Origin: Isoetes taiwanensis | Lineage: Eukaryota > Streptophyta > Lycopodiopsida > Isoetales > Isoetaceae | Direction of reading: 5' to 3' | NCBI GenBank assembly: GCA_021234155.1 | Contig: JAJEKV010000028.1 | Coordinates: forward strand, 6,085,637-6,149,636 | DNA length: 64,000 nucleotides | Shown: piece after piece, positions 1 to 10,690 of the stretch | Layout: each line of letters begins with the position of its first letter | Position numbering within the stretch: the stretch's first letter is position 1 | Position numbers and translations under genes: made by a program | Notes under the pieces: model-generated | What the model was told of the DNA's origin: nothing | Seen by the model: only the letters and a program-made list of their open reading frames with translations | The model's database searches: none

Positions 1-419
1 TACCGACGCTCCCGGGGAGGTTCGAGGTTTCATACGATATTCGCCCGGTGTAGGCAAAGCTATGTCGGCGAGAACACCCTCGCCCTAGTTGCGGCGGGGC
101 CCTTTGCAATCGCTGGGCGAATTCTTCAGCGACAACGGCGTTGGCGCCGAAACCGGACTGTCGGTGGGTGGTGTGCTTTCTTCCCCAGCGGGAGACTGTA
201 CGTGATATGACGGAGATCCATACTCGAGATCGTGGGATCCTCGTCCTCGAGATGAGCCCTCGCCTCTTATTCTTCTTGGGTTGCGGTTGCGTTTGGGGTT
301 GGTACCCAAACAGGCCCCAAATATAAGGGTGCAACCCAAGCACACGAAGAAAAGAACAATGGTGGATATGCACCCTACATTTAGAAAAATATTTATTAGA
401 ATATATTAGAAATAAACTC
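1..419. other. GC-rich leader, no gene recognised
   Basis: The first ~340 bases are clearly more GC-rich than the AT-rich sequence that follows. They hold only short overlapping ORFs on both strands (61-86 codons) with no recognisable domain. I see no gene here. The segment may be the edge of a repeat lying mostly outside the window. Confidence 0.3.
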
Positions 420-975
420 TAACCTACATTAAAGGAAATTTGAGATCTCATTTCATCCCCATAAGAATCCTCCAATGGAATGGCTACCCTCTATTAACTG
501 CAATTAATGCAGCACCAACAACTTCATTGCTGTCGTTTTTCCCCCATAACTTTTGATCCACTTGTCAAAATGTTGCGGCGTTTGTTGCATTAGATGCGGA
601 ATGAAAAGATCTTGGTTATGATGTATTTCAATATGGTCATATGTGTTAACCTTAAAAAAATATGATTTTTTGCTTATTTCTTATATATTTATATCGTAAA
701 AGATATATGAATGGGTTATCACTAGATAGATCTTGTGAAGACGAACCCATTGCTACAAAAAGTTTTTGAATCGGAGTTCTGGATCAAAAGTTAAAATGAA
801 AAATGATACTACAGAAGTTAGTTGCAGCTGCATTAATTACAGGCTGCCACATAATACTGGAATGAGATATACTGGAGCTCTTCTCTTATTGGACAGTTTA
901 AAAAGCTGACATGGCATTTTAAGCATCCCTTAATGGGACAAAATGTGATCTCATTTTTCCTCTAATGAATGTTAA
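420..975. repeat. Diverged foldback (MITE-like) element
   Basis: Two inverted arms face each other. The left arm at about 425-470 (it contains gagatctcatttcatcccc) matches the reverse complement of about 925-970 (gagatcacattttgtccc). An inner pair, about 497-560 against 775-842, shares taattaatgcagc and acttttgatcca in inverted orientation. There is no coding potential. The arms differ at many positions, so the element is old. The superfamily and target-site duplication are not determined. Confidence 0.5.
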
Positions 976-1763
976 CCTAGCTAATAATGCATACCAAATC
1001 CGCAAAATGGTTTAGGTGGCGGTGGCGGACTACGTCCGAACCAAGTACTTCCCCAAACGTGGGCGAACGCGGGTTTGTTGTCGTCAAGAATGTTGTCAAT
1101 CCACCAAAGTAACAGGGTTGGCAACCCATAGTAGGGCACGCGACTAAAGCTCATGATTGCTGGACATGCACAAGTACACCTAAGTTATTAATATTGAGTG
1201 TGTTGAATGACATATTAAGAAATTAAGAAACCTTAATTACATAGAAACTTCATTGCACATTTAACAAGCTTTGTTTTATTATATTGACAGAATAAAAGTT
1301 TGACGATATTAACATGGCTCGACTTACAAATGTCTTTAAATATTTACTAGTTACACAACGTTCTAGACAAGGTATACAATGTCTAATTCATTCTTTAAGT
1401 CTTTGCAAACAACAACTTTGACATCTCCAAGGCATCCATGCACTTCATATGTCGTCTTTGTCTCACAACCATGGTGGAAGATATTCCAACACTTTGTAAG
1501 GCTTCAACAACTTCAGAAGCTTTGCATCGTTGTGTGAACACGCGTCGCGTGATGAGCCATCATTCTTGTTTTTGCTCCTCCAACTTGTCAAGGCGTCGTT
1601 GGTACATATGTGTTGGATTGATGTATTGGCCATTGTCGACATTGTTAAACCACTCCATTCGTCGCATAGCTTGCACAAAATCAAGGAGCATGTCATAGAT
1701 GTATCCCAATGCATAGACATCATGAATTTCGTCCCCCAAACACGATCATCATCCTTCGATTTC

Positions 1764-2003
1764 TCAAAGACACTTTTCTCGCATTACCAAGGATATTTGG
1801 CTTGTCCATCCGAAAGTGAGTATTGGCTCTTCAACATGGGACGGCGTTCTTTGCAATAATAATGTAATCGTCCTCCCAATCACCAATTGCCACCCAAACA
1901 TTTGTGTACTTGTCGTCAAAATGTAATTTGACTCTTTTGCAATTGAGCTTTGTGTGAGTAAAGTGGCCCTTGTGGATCTCAATGACACCTTACGCTGGGG
2001 CAA
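1764..2003 (-). pseudogene. CACTA-internal ORF remnant
   Basis: A 79-codon minus-strand ORF follows directly after the 200-codon ORF at 2011-2613 in the same orientation. No domain is recognised. Other frames here contain stops, so if it belonged to the same protein the reading frame is now broken. It is listed only as a likely decayed continuation of the transposon gene. Confidence 0.25.
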
Positions 2004-2010
2004 GAGCTAT

Positions 2011-2613
2011 CTACGGAACATCTTGATATACAACTCTCATTCGAGCCCTAACTTCAGCGGATATGTGTTTGGGAGGCCTTTTTGTCGTGTGGGCTATTGT
2101 GTTTGACCATCTCCTATAACGTGAAAGGTTCTGAGGTAAATAGTCAAACAAGTGTGCAAGTGTTTCTCCATTCATAAATGGTAGAATCACCATTGGCCCT
2201 ATGGTACCCCAGCTAGAGCTAGCAACTTCATAAGCAAGTCCAATGGGTGTAGCCAGTGCAGGATGCGGACTCTTGAAGCGTATATATTTTTGGGCCTTCT
2301 CATATGACATGCTCCTATCTCCCCCTTTATAAACCCATCCAGCATAGAACTCATCATCTTGGAAGTGTTGTGTTCCAATGATCTTGATTTGATATGTGCT
2401 ATGAGTTGATCTCTCTTCAATCAGGTGCATCAGCTCTACGGCCTCTATGGGTATGGGTTCAACGAAGATTGATGTCTTCATGTGATTTTCCAAAGAAAAG
2501 TGGGGCATGCTAGGCCCTACTCCACTAGACTTCCCCCCTTGATGCAAAGCGTTTCTTATTATCTCCAACCCGACATGCATTGAGATCCTTAATGACATTC
2601 TTGTGATCTGCAC
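2011..2613 (-). CDS. Unknown CACTA-associated protein (200 codons)
   Basis: This is the longest ORF in the left part of the window. I do not recognise its family. It is mixed polar and hydrophobic, with a tract near residues 120-150 (LATPIGLAYEVASSSWG) and a basic C-terminal part. It lies downstream, in transcription order, of the ORFs at 2955-2525 and of the CACTA terminus. It is therefore probably part of the element's accessory (TNPA-like) gene, possibly one exon of a spliced transcript. No DDE transposase motif is visible. The host-gene alternative cannot be excluded. Confidence 0.4.
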   Translation of the reverse strand: MQITRMSLRISMHVGLEIIRNALHQGGKSSGVGPSMPHFSLENHMKTSIFVEPIPIEAVELMHLIEERSTHSTYQIKIIGTQHFQDDEFYAGWVYKGGDRSMSYEKAQKYIRFKSPHPALATPIGLAYEVASSSWGTIGPMVILPFMNGETLAHLFDYLPQNLSRYRRWSNTIAHTTKRPPKHISAEVRARMRVVYQDVP

Positions 2614-2955
2614 GTCGCTTTTTGGAGGAATTCCAACTAGCTACCCATTCCTCGACACGAGCCTTTGCATTGGGACTTTGAAGCTGCACTGAATGGTTCA
2701 AACATGTCTCCAGTTCGACCATGGGGTTTCCAAGCATTGACTTTACATGTGTGTTCAGAAGAGATGTCAACATTTCCTCACGGCCGGCCATTTTGATGCT
2801 AACTCATTTTGACACTTCCTTTGGACATGCCTTACAAAATGGTCGAGACGTTGACCAGTTTGCGTCTCCCTGTCGGGACTTTCGTTGGCACATATCTCAT
2901 TTATGAGCACACGTCTAATCTCACTAAGCATTTGTGTCTTCACATTTGGGGCCAT
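2525..2955 (-). CDS. N-terminal ORFs of CACTA accessory gene
   Basis: Two overlapping minus-strand ORFs (2955-2767, starting MAPNVKTQ, and 2791-2525, starting MAGREEML) occupy the position expected for the first exon(s) downstream of the CACTA subterminal region. They are charged and probably helical, without a recognisable domain. The frame change near 2780 means either a splice or a frameshift. The order subterminal repeats, minisatellite, N-terminal ORF, 200-codon ORF fits transcription inward from the 4238 end. Confidence 0.35.
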
Positions 2956-3069
2956 ACCTACAAACCAAATTAAACTAATTTTATCGGCAATGCATAAAAA
3001 AATACAAAGAAAAAAAGGATTCGTGGATTAACCTAAATACATTAGCAAATAAATTTACAAGAGTAGTAG

Positions 3070-3575
3070 GTGAGCTTGGACCCGAAGCACTTAGTCCCCT
3101 CCACTCAAGGTGGAGTCGACCATGCCCCTTGCCCAAGTCTCCCCAAGTTTTTTTAAACCTAAACAAAGCATTAAACTTAAACGTATTAAAAATAAATTCT
3201 TACCTGGATTCAGGATGGAGCCGACCAGTACCTTGATCACGCAACCCTAAACCCTTTAGCAACCACTAATTGTGGGGCCTGAACCCGATACACCTAGTCC
3301 TCTCCATTCGAGATGGAGCCGACCAGTACCTTGATCATGCTACCCTTCATACAATTTGTAATATTTATAGACAATATGATTGAGGTAGGCCTGAACCCGA
3401 TACACGTCGTCCTCTCCATTCGAGATGGAGCCGACCAGTACCTTGATCAAGTTACCCCACACTTTTTGAAAATTTATAGACAATATGATTGAGGTAGGCC
3501 TGAACCCGATACTATAGTCCTCTCCATTCGGGATGGAGCTGACCAGTATCTGGATCAACCTACCCCACACTTTTG
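3070..3575. repeat. ~110-bp degenerate minisatellite
   Basis: Three clear head-to-tail units begin at 3276, 3388 and 3497 (periods 112 and 109). Each starts ggcctgaacccgata and contains ctccattcg.gatggagc. Two more diverged partial units lie at about 3071-3155 and 3205-3255. The array sits between the CACTA coding region and its subterminal repeats. Confidence 0.8.
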
Positions 3576-3775
3576 TAAAACATTTTTTAAAGAACTTTTT
3601 GCTTTAATCAATATCTATGAGGAATTAATGGTATGAACATGATAAACTTAGTGTTAATGCAAGATCTTACCTTATGAAGAGAGAAAACACGCCCACGGCG
3701 CCAAGAACTCTCAAGAGGTCGACTACAACAACAATGAAATGAAGATAAATACCCTCTCGGGTTCCCGCCAAAAAA

Positions 3776-4238
3776 ATCGTCGATCATCGACATTCATCGT
3801 CGATCATCGACGTTCAACACCACGTAGGCATGCCTAGCGGGCGACCACGTCGGCCTCGGCCAGACCACGCATCCAACGTCATCTCGACACAACGTCGATG
3901 ATCGACGTTCCAGGCCACGCGCACAGCCACGCTGGCGCTGGGGGACCACGTAGGCATCGGCGAGGCCACGCATGCCATGTCATCATCGACACAACGTCGA
4001 TGATCGACGTTCTACGCCACGCGCACAGCCACGCGGCCGTCGGGTGACCAGGTAGGCATGCCACGAGGCCAAAGGCGACACGTCACTCCAACAGAGCGTC
4101 GATGATCGACGTTCAATGGGCACCGGTCGACGTTTGACTGGTCAACGTAGACGATCGACGTTGACCGTCGATTGTCGACCCGTTTAGGTCGACAATCGAC
4201 GGATAAATGTCGATTATCGACGTTGATCCCTTGTAGTG
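3776..4238 (-). repeat. CACTA subterminal palindromic repeats and TIR
   Basis: At least seven near-perfect palindromes of the form CGTCGATNATCGACG, or close variants, occur at about 3776, 3797, 3894, 3994, 4084, 4155 and 4210. Related gtcgacaatcgacgg motifs lie at 4165-4205. Density rises toward the terminus. In this superfamily, subterminal motifs bind the TNPA-type protein. The final bases, read on the minus strand, are CACTACAAGGGATCAACG. Confidence 0.8.
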
Positions 4239-5762
4239 GAGCCTTTAGAAAAGCTCTTCAACTAGGGTAGTAACCTTCGGAATTATGGTATAATCCCATG
4301 TGGGGATCATAGTTTATGTATGGGGCTGAAGTACCATAAGGCACTAAAGGAATGGTTGAGATACCTAGGGACCCTATCAAACTGTAGGCAGTATATACCA
4401 TTCCAACATAGAGTTGGCTACTGTCCATTTGGGAAGTCAGTGGCTCAGCCACATCATAAAGGTATATAAACAATGAATTTTGTTTCAAAGAACTATTAAG
4501 GTTACACTTTAGCTAAGTTAGAGTAGAGCTCTAGTATTGTGGGATGAGGACATATGTTTACTACATGCGTACTATGTACACATACGATAAACATCTTGGT
4601 GAGGTAATCTATGCAGCGGCACAGGGAGGGAAAGACGAATGTACCCCAAACTTACCAATGAAGGGTCTGGAATATGTCTGAAATGTGCAAATGACAGTCA
4701 ATCCGTTGTATGCTAAGGTAGGATGTTGTAGTTGGCACTTGAAATAAATGTCAACGGGCAATAGAATAAAGCTTAAGATGATGGGGTTGAATAGTACAAC
4801 ATTACAATTCCAAGATGGGTAGCGAATAGTAGTTACCTGCTAGAAGCTCGAATGTGTCTTGCATAGACACAAAATACTAGATCTCCCACATGATCCATAC
4901 TTGGATCAGGCAGAGATGAACCCCATGGGTTACATGGAGGTGTAAGTTATAACCTATAAGGCTTGAACATTGATACAAGTCGGGGTGGCAGAAAAAATAA
5001 CTGTCTGGGTTGTATCAAACATAGATGTTTTGCAACAACCTTGGACATAAACTGTTATATCATATGGCATATAATAGCGGCTTAGAAGCTACAAGACGGT
5101 AACGGAATAAAAGGTCACAACTAAAGGGTGAATTGTATATGTTGTTGTCTCACATGCATAGTCGATGAGCAATGTGGAAATTAATAAGCAACATACTTCA
5201 AGGGTCGGGGTGACGAAAATTGACCCTGGATATAGAAAACGTATTGATGAAGGACCCCTGTTCATGATATTTAGCAGCCCGGATGGGAAGTTTATTACCT
5301 CCACAACCTTTGGATGAGTGGCATGACTTGAAGGGTGGTGTTTTCTAACATGCAAAGATAGATTTCCGGCTTGAAAGGAAGCAAGAGCTGAAAAGCTCTT
5401 TAAAGGCTTGGTGCATGGCTTAGGGAACAAGACTTTCATTTCCAACATGGCGAATTGAATTCACCAAGAACCTTTTTAATAGAAGAGGCCTCTCTTGAGA
5501 GGTCTTTGAATGGTACTGTCCTTTGGGATATTTACATAATCCCTTGGAATATGTAAGTTCATTTGTGGAACTTAATGACGTTTCGGCACTAAAGTAATGG
5601 TTGGAAACACTTTGCCCCAACCATATTAGATACCCTAGAAGGAGGTGACAAGTCAACAATGGTTGGATACCATTGCACCGTTATGGTTGAACAACCCCAA
5701 AAGAGGGTAGGCCGCCGTCAATTTGACAGGTGTGTGGCGCAGATAAGTAATCACGGCCATAT
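4239..5762. other. Intergenic, nothing recognised
   Basis: AT-rich sequence between the CACTA terminus and the 3' end of the LINE. Minus-strand ORFs at 5089-5448 (119 codons) and 5420-5659 (79 codons) show no domain and are probably chance. Confidence 0.4.
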
Positions 5763-5977
5763 ATTTTTTTTAATTAAAGGCTTAAGTATATTAGAATCCG
5801 TATAATAAAAGTTACAGGTAGAGCTTCGAGAGCTTTTTTAAGAAAAAAACCTTTTGGATATGGTAGGTTGAGAACCCTGATCAGTACAGAACTATCAAAA
5901 GCCAAAATTAAGACATAAAAAGTTCCGGATAGCTCACAGTAACAAAGTAACTAGTTTCAATGGTGATCAGAAGGTAT

Positions 5978-6325
5978 TCATCCGCTTGAGAATCTCCTTT
6001 TCTTAGGCTCCCTTCGAGAGTGATCTTTTCTGCCCATACCCTTATTGGCTACAATGAACAGGCAGTAAGGGCACTTGCATAAGTGAGCCTTCCCAGGATT
6101 GAATCTGTCTTTTTTATCCTTTGCAGTGCACAGTATGTATCTCTTCTCATCAAAATAGGTGGTACAAGCACAATTGCATTGACATTCCTCTCCATGTTCG
6201 TTAGGTACCTCGACCCCGTACTGAGTTAACCATAAGGCATTTGCATGAAGATTCATCCTTTTCCATCTCAGTCTCTTGAACATGATGAGAGTATTACCTG
6301 CAAACAAGAAGATAACAGGCATCAT
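5978..6325 (-). CDS. Cys-rich ORF of unknown nature
   Basis: A 115-codon ORF just beyond the ORF2 stop of LINE 1 on the same strand. Its middle carries a cysteine cluster (CQCNCAC, then CKCPYC) and its C-terminus is basic. A splice-acceptor-like ttgtttgcag lies just inside the start. It could be 3' UTR of the LINE that is open by chance, or an exon of an unrelated zinc-binding protein. No family is recognised. Confidence 0.2.
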   Translation of the reverse strand: MMPVIFLFAGNTLIMFKRLRWKRMNLHANALWLTQYGVEVPNEHGEECQCNCACTTYFDEKRYILCTAKDKKDRFNPGKAHLCKCPYCLFIVANKGMGRKDHSRREPKKRRFSSG

Positions 6326-8590
6326 AAGAAAAAATATTAATTCTGATTACCATAAACTTCCAAAACCCAATTAATATCATATTGGGTTTGTTTGATAATG
6401 GCATTAGGCCAAACAATCTCATCCTTGAAAATCAAGGCATTTCTTCCCTTCGGAGAATATACCTCCTCCACTCAACTGGATTGGCAGGGAAAAAGAGCTC
6501 AATAGTATGCATATTGGCTAGAACAGGAATGTTGAGCTCTGTTTCTGCTAACTCCAGAATTCATTCTGCCCAAAGACATTTTTTAAATAAATGTTCTTCA
6601 TTTTCCTGATCCTGCAAACATCTAGCACATATATCAGAATTAGACATGTTGAGCCTCCATCTCTTCTATTGGTAGCAAGGGCTCTATGCCAGAGCTGCCA
6701 CATAAATGCCTTGATTTTCGGATGGATGGGGCTTTTCCACATAAAGGTCAAGTTTCTGGAAACTCTATCAGGTTCAATATTCCATTTGATATGAATGGAT
6801 ATTTCTTGATTCCTGTTAAGATGCCTGTAGGCCAAATTAACCCTGTAACCACAGAAACCATTAATATGCCAAAACTCATTAGTGTTGTGCCAATCACCAG
6901 CTGCTAATTTCTGGGAAATACTGTTGAACAGCTGCCTGGAATCCTCATCCAGGTCCCTAAGAGTGGACTCCTGATAATCAAAATCATCAATAATATCCTT
7001 TATATAAATTATGCCCCTATTAGTCCACTGCTTAGGGAAGTTAGTGGCTAGGCACATGCTTGGATCATCCAAAATTAGAGAGGGACTCCAAAAAATGGGC
7101 TGATCCTGAGATAGGCCTTCCTTCCATGCGTACATACCTCTAATTTTTAACCAGGCTCTGATCCATTTCTTGATAATCAAAGGCATGGAAGCAGGGACAG
7201 TAAAATCAAAGTAAATGTTGTGAGGCAGCTGCAATTTGAGGTTTTTTCCAACCAAAAGGGTGACATTTTTCAATATAATGAGTAATGAGAACACTCACAG
7301 GGTGGTTGATTTGGTTGTTGCAGGCCCTGAAAAAATATTTTGCAGCCAAAGCAATGGCCTGCTTCTCAATATTGATAACCCCTAGTCCCCCCTTACTTTT
7401 ATGCTTGCAGCATTCATCCATAGAAATTGGAACCCATCACCTCCTGCTAGATCCTCCTGCAATAAACCTTCCAATAATGCTTTGCATTTTAGCCAGAACT
7501 TTCTTAGGAGCCATGATGATGGAAGATTGGTAGACCTGAGAGGAAGAAATAACCGAATTTGCCAGAATGGCTCTCCCATTTTTAGATAAAAACTTAGAAT
7601 TGAGGGAATCAACCTTTCTGTAGAATTTGTCAATCAGGTCCTCCCAAAGGTCACAGGCATTGATTCTAATAGCATATGGAATGCCCAGAATTTTAGTTTT
7701 AGTACTAGGGGAGAGATACACACATCCCATAGTTGCAGCTGCTCGTTCACCCTCTTCTTGATGCCTTGAAATGAGTTTGGTCTTGATGGGATTAATTCTG
7801 CATCCTGAGCATTTTCCAAAGTCCTCCAAGATAGCCTGAGTGTTCTGAATGGATTGTTCCTCCAGGTGCATGAAAAGGAAGGTATCATCTGCAAAGTGAA
7901 CATTCAGGATCTCATTTTCCCCCTGGGGGGAAAGACTGAGGCCCTTGATTAAATGAAGGTCCCTTGCTCTCTTAAAATTACTATTTAGCCCTTCCATGAC
8001 TATTAAAAACAAGAAGGGAGGAGAGGGCAACCTTGCTGGACTCCTCTTTTAATGTAAAAAAAAGGACTGCATTCACCATTGATAAGGACAGCAGATCTGG
8101 AGTTCTTTAAAATAGCTTGGAAAATAGAAATGACATTATCAGAGAATCCCAATTTCTTACAGCACCAACACAAAGCTTTCCAACTTACCGTGTCAAAGGC
8201 CCTTGTTATGTCTAATTTAAGAAGGCCAATTGACTGGTTAGAGTCTTTAGTCCAGGTGATGCCTAAGGATGCAGCAGCCACACTATCTAGAATATACCTT
8301 CCCCTGAGATAGGCACTTTGAGTGTTGCTTATGACCTCCTCCAGGATGGGCTTGAGTCTTGCTGCTATTGTACCTGTAATTAGCTTATACACCATATTGG
8401 TCAGGGATATAGGTCTATAATTCGAGAAAGTGATTGGAAGCTCAATCTTTGGGATGAGTGCAATCAAGCTGGTATTGATCCTGCAGTATCCAATTGTTTG
8501 AGAGTCAAGAATTCATTGTCCAGGGAGACAATATCCTTACCCAGAAGCTCCCAGGATTTTTTGAAAAATTCAGCTGGAAGGCCATCAGGG

Positions 8591-8600
8591 CCTGGAGTCT
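8591..8600. repeat. Target-site duplication, left
   Basis: cctggagtct, repeated exactly at 9381-9390, flanks the retro-inserted segment. Both copies lie in the LINE codons for the conserved KTPG/PDGLP junction, which confirms that one of them is the original site. Confidence 0.9.
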
Positions 8601-9380
8601 CTTTTTTTTTTTTTTTTTTTTTTGAAGAAACGGAACTGCTTTTTTATTCATATGATAGAAAGAATTACATCAACGATCCCACATGGATCTTATAGGAAGT
8701 ATTTCTGCACATACAACATACATAACGATCCCACATGGATCTTGTAGGAATTATTTCTGCACAGATTTATTCTTACTAAAATACAAAAGAGTGAAAGAAA
8801 GAAAACAAATCAGTGTAAGAAGAGCAGCCTGTCACTCTGCTCACCGCTTCATGGATTCTGGTTTCTTGGCTCGTACGCAAGTAAATCACTTGTGAACTGA
8901 ATCAAATCAAATGCTGCATTGTCGGGGTAAGCAGTCAACCTGAAGCTCGCTGGACAAAATATATGCCCAGCCGCCAGACTCCCTCAAAAGCCCGGTGCAA
9001 GATGTATAGATATCTTCCCGCCTACATAGCAACCCTAGCCAGCTAATCAATCTGAAACCAATCCTTGCAATCTATTTGCATACAAACTAAGGAGCCCAAA
9101 AGTGCCTGAGTACCTGATCTTTTTCCTTAAAAAACACAATTTTGTCTTTCCGCCAGTAAGAAAGGGTAAGAATAAAACCAAAATGCTTTGCATAACTGCA
9201 AGATTTTATCTCTTCGGATGAAGCTTACCCAGCAAATCTAGAACATAAATCTGCTTCAACTTGAGACAAATCGGGCTGCATAAATTCTATCCATCCCAGG
9301 TCGACCCAGACTCAAAGAAGTGACTTAATCCTTTGAGAATTGCAAGGAAGAAATCTAGAACATAAATTTGCTTTTCCATT
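8601..9380 (-). mobile_element. ~780-bp retro-inserted segment with poly(A) tail
   Basis: An insertion inside LINE 1 ORF2, bounded by a perfect 10-bp direct repeat. On the minus strand it ends in a run of about 22 A (T-run 8602-8623), preceded by an AATAAA-type signal about 20 bases upstream. It arose by reverse transcription of a polyadenylated RNA. It contains two direct repeats of its own: atccacatggatctt-type copies near 8672 and 8727, and a ttatgttctagattt motif twice near 9240 and 9360. No protein is recognised. It may be a SINE, a 5'-truncated LINE tail or a processed transcript. Confidence 0.85.
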
Positions 9381-9390
9381 CCTGGAGTCT
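9381..9390. repeat. Target-site duplication, right
   Basis: Second copy of cctggagtct, identical to 8591-8600. Removing 8601-9390 restores continuous LINE coding sequence across the GKTPG-PDGLP motif. Confidence 0.9.
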
Positions 9391-10690
9391 TACCATTCTC
9401 CATGTCCTGAAGAACCTTGAACATTTCTGCATAAGAAAAGGGTCTGGATAAAATATCATTCATATCATTAGTGACCTTCTGCTGGATATGCACAAAATTC
9501 TCGATGTCAGCTCTGCTAATTTCTTGCTCAGTTCCCATTATCCTGGAGAAGTGATCTCTGGTAGCACATTTCAATTGGGTGTCATTGTCAATATTGTTGC
9601 CCTCCCAAAGAATGCTATAGATATGATTCTTCTTAATTCTGCCTTTGGCTTTGATGAAGAAATACTTTGAGTTACTCCTTTCACCTTCCTTGAGTTCCTT
9701 CACTTTTGCCTTGATTTTCCAGCCTTTGACAATTCTAATTTCCTCTCTTTCAATCTGCAATTTGATATCTTCCTTTTGCTGGCCATAAGCCAAATTCAGC
9801 TGGGTTCTCAAATCTTGGAGATGGGTAGTTTCACTTCTGTGAACTTCTTTCCCCCACACTTTCAGCCAATTCTTAATTCTTTTGGATACTTTTACCCACC
9901 AATCCATCCATCCGCTACTGCCTGCAGGCTTCTCTTCTTGAGAAATGATCTGTTGAAGGTTAGACAGAAAATCTTTATGCTCAAGAAGATTAGTATTCAG
10001 TTTAAAATAAGAATTCCTTTTCCTTTGAGCATTATTACCATTAATGCTAATGAGCTGAGGGAAATGATCAGAGACAGTATAATTGGTAAGATTAGTAACC
10101 CTAGAACTATTATTCCAGAGGGATTCACTTAGATAAAATCTATCATGGAGACAGCACACAGGCTGATCCCTGTGATCATTCCAACTGTAAGAATGAGGGA
10201 TAACTCTGGCTAGAGAAAGATGGTGAGAAGAAAGGAGAGAGCTCCAACTTGAGAACTCATTATCACTCAAGCACCTAAAATTAATATTTCTCATGTAGCT
10301 GTGAGTAACCATATTGAAGTCACCAGCAAAAATGCAATCATCATAAGGAATATTATCTAAACTCCTGCTGATGACACTCCAAAGGTTAGCTCTTTCAGGG
10401 GGTTGATGATATGCATAAACATTAATGAAAGCAATCCTTTTATCACCAATTTTGCCATGGACAATCTGCCATCTCCTACTATTATCATTAACCATTTGAA
10501 TGTCCTCAAGATTGAGCCTATTGTTCCATGCTATGGTAATACCAACAGAAGTATTATTGGCCTTAAGAGACCAATGCTGGAAATTGGCAGGCAGAACTTC
10601 TCTAATTAAAAAATGAATATTATCATCGTGGATCTTATGCTCTTGAAAAAAATAAAGTCAAGATTCATAGAGCTAAGGCAAACCTTCAAT

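Larger units (their letters stand above)
1300..4238 (-). mobile_element. CACTA (En/Spm) DNA transposon, right-hand part
   Basis: The element ends at 4238, where the minus strand begins CACTACAAGGGATC, the diagnostic CACTA terminus. Inside the end lie dense palindromic subterminal repeats (3776-4230), then a ~110-bp minisatellite, then minus-strand ORFs (2955 down to 1764) reading away from the terminus. No matching left terminus is visible, so the element either runs off the left edge or is truncated. The lower bound given here is only where coding-like sequence stops. No TNP2 core is visible in this part. Confidence 0.6.

Noticed and set aside
3776-4238. CRISPR-like array
   Set aside because: The repeats are palindromes with irregular spacing at a transposon end in plant DNA; there are no spacers of constant length.
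8602-8623. Simple poly(T) microsatellite
   Set aside because: It is the tail of a retro-inserted segment, since an exact target-site duplication and an AATAAA-type signal accompany it.
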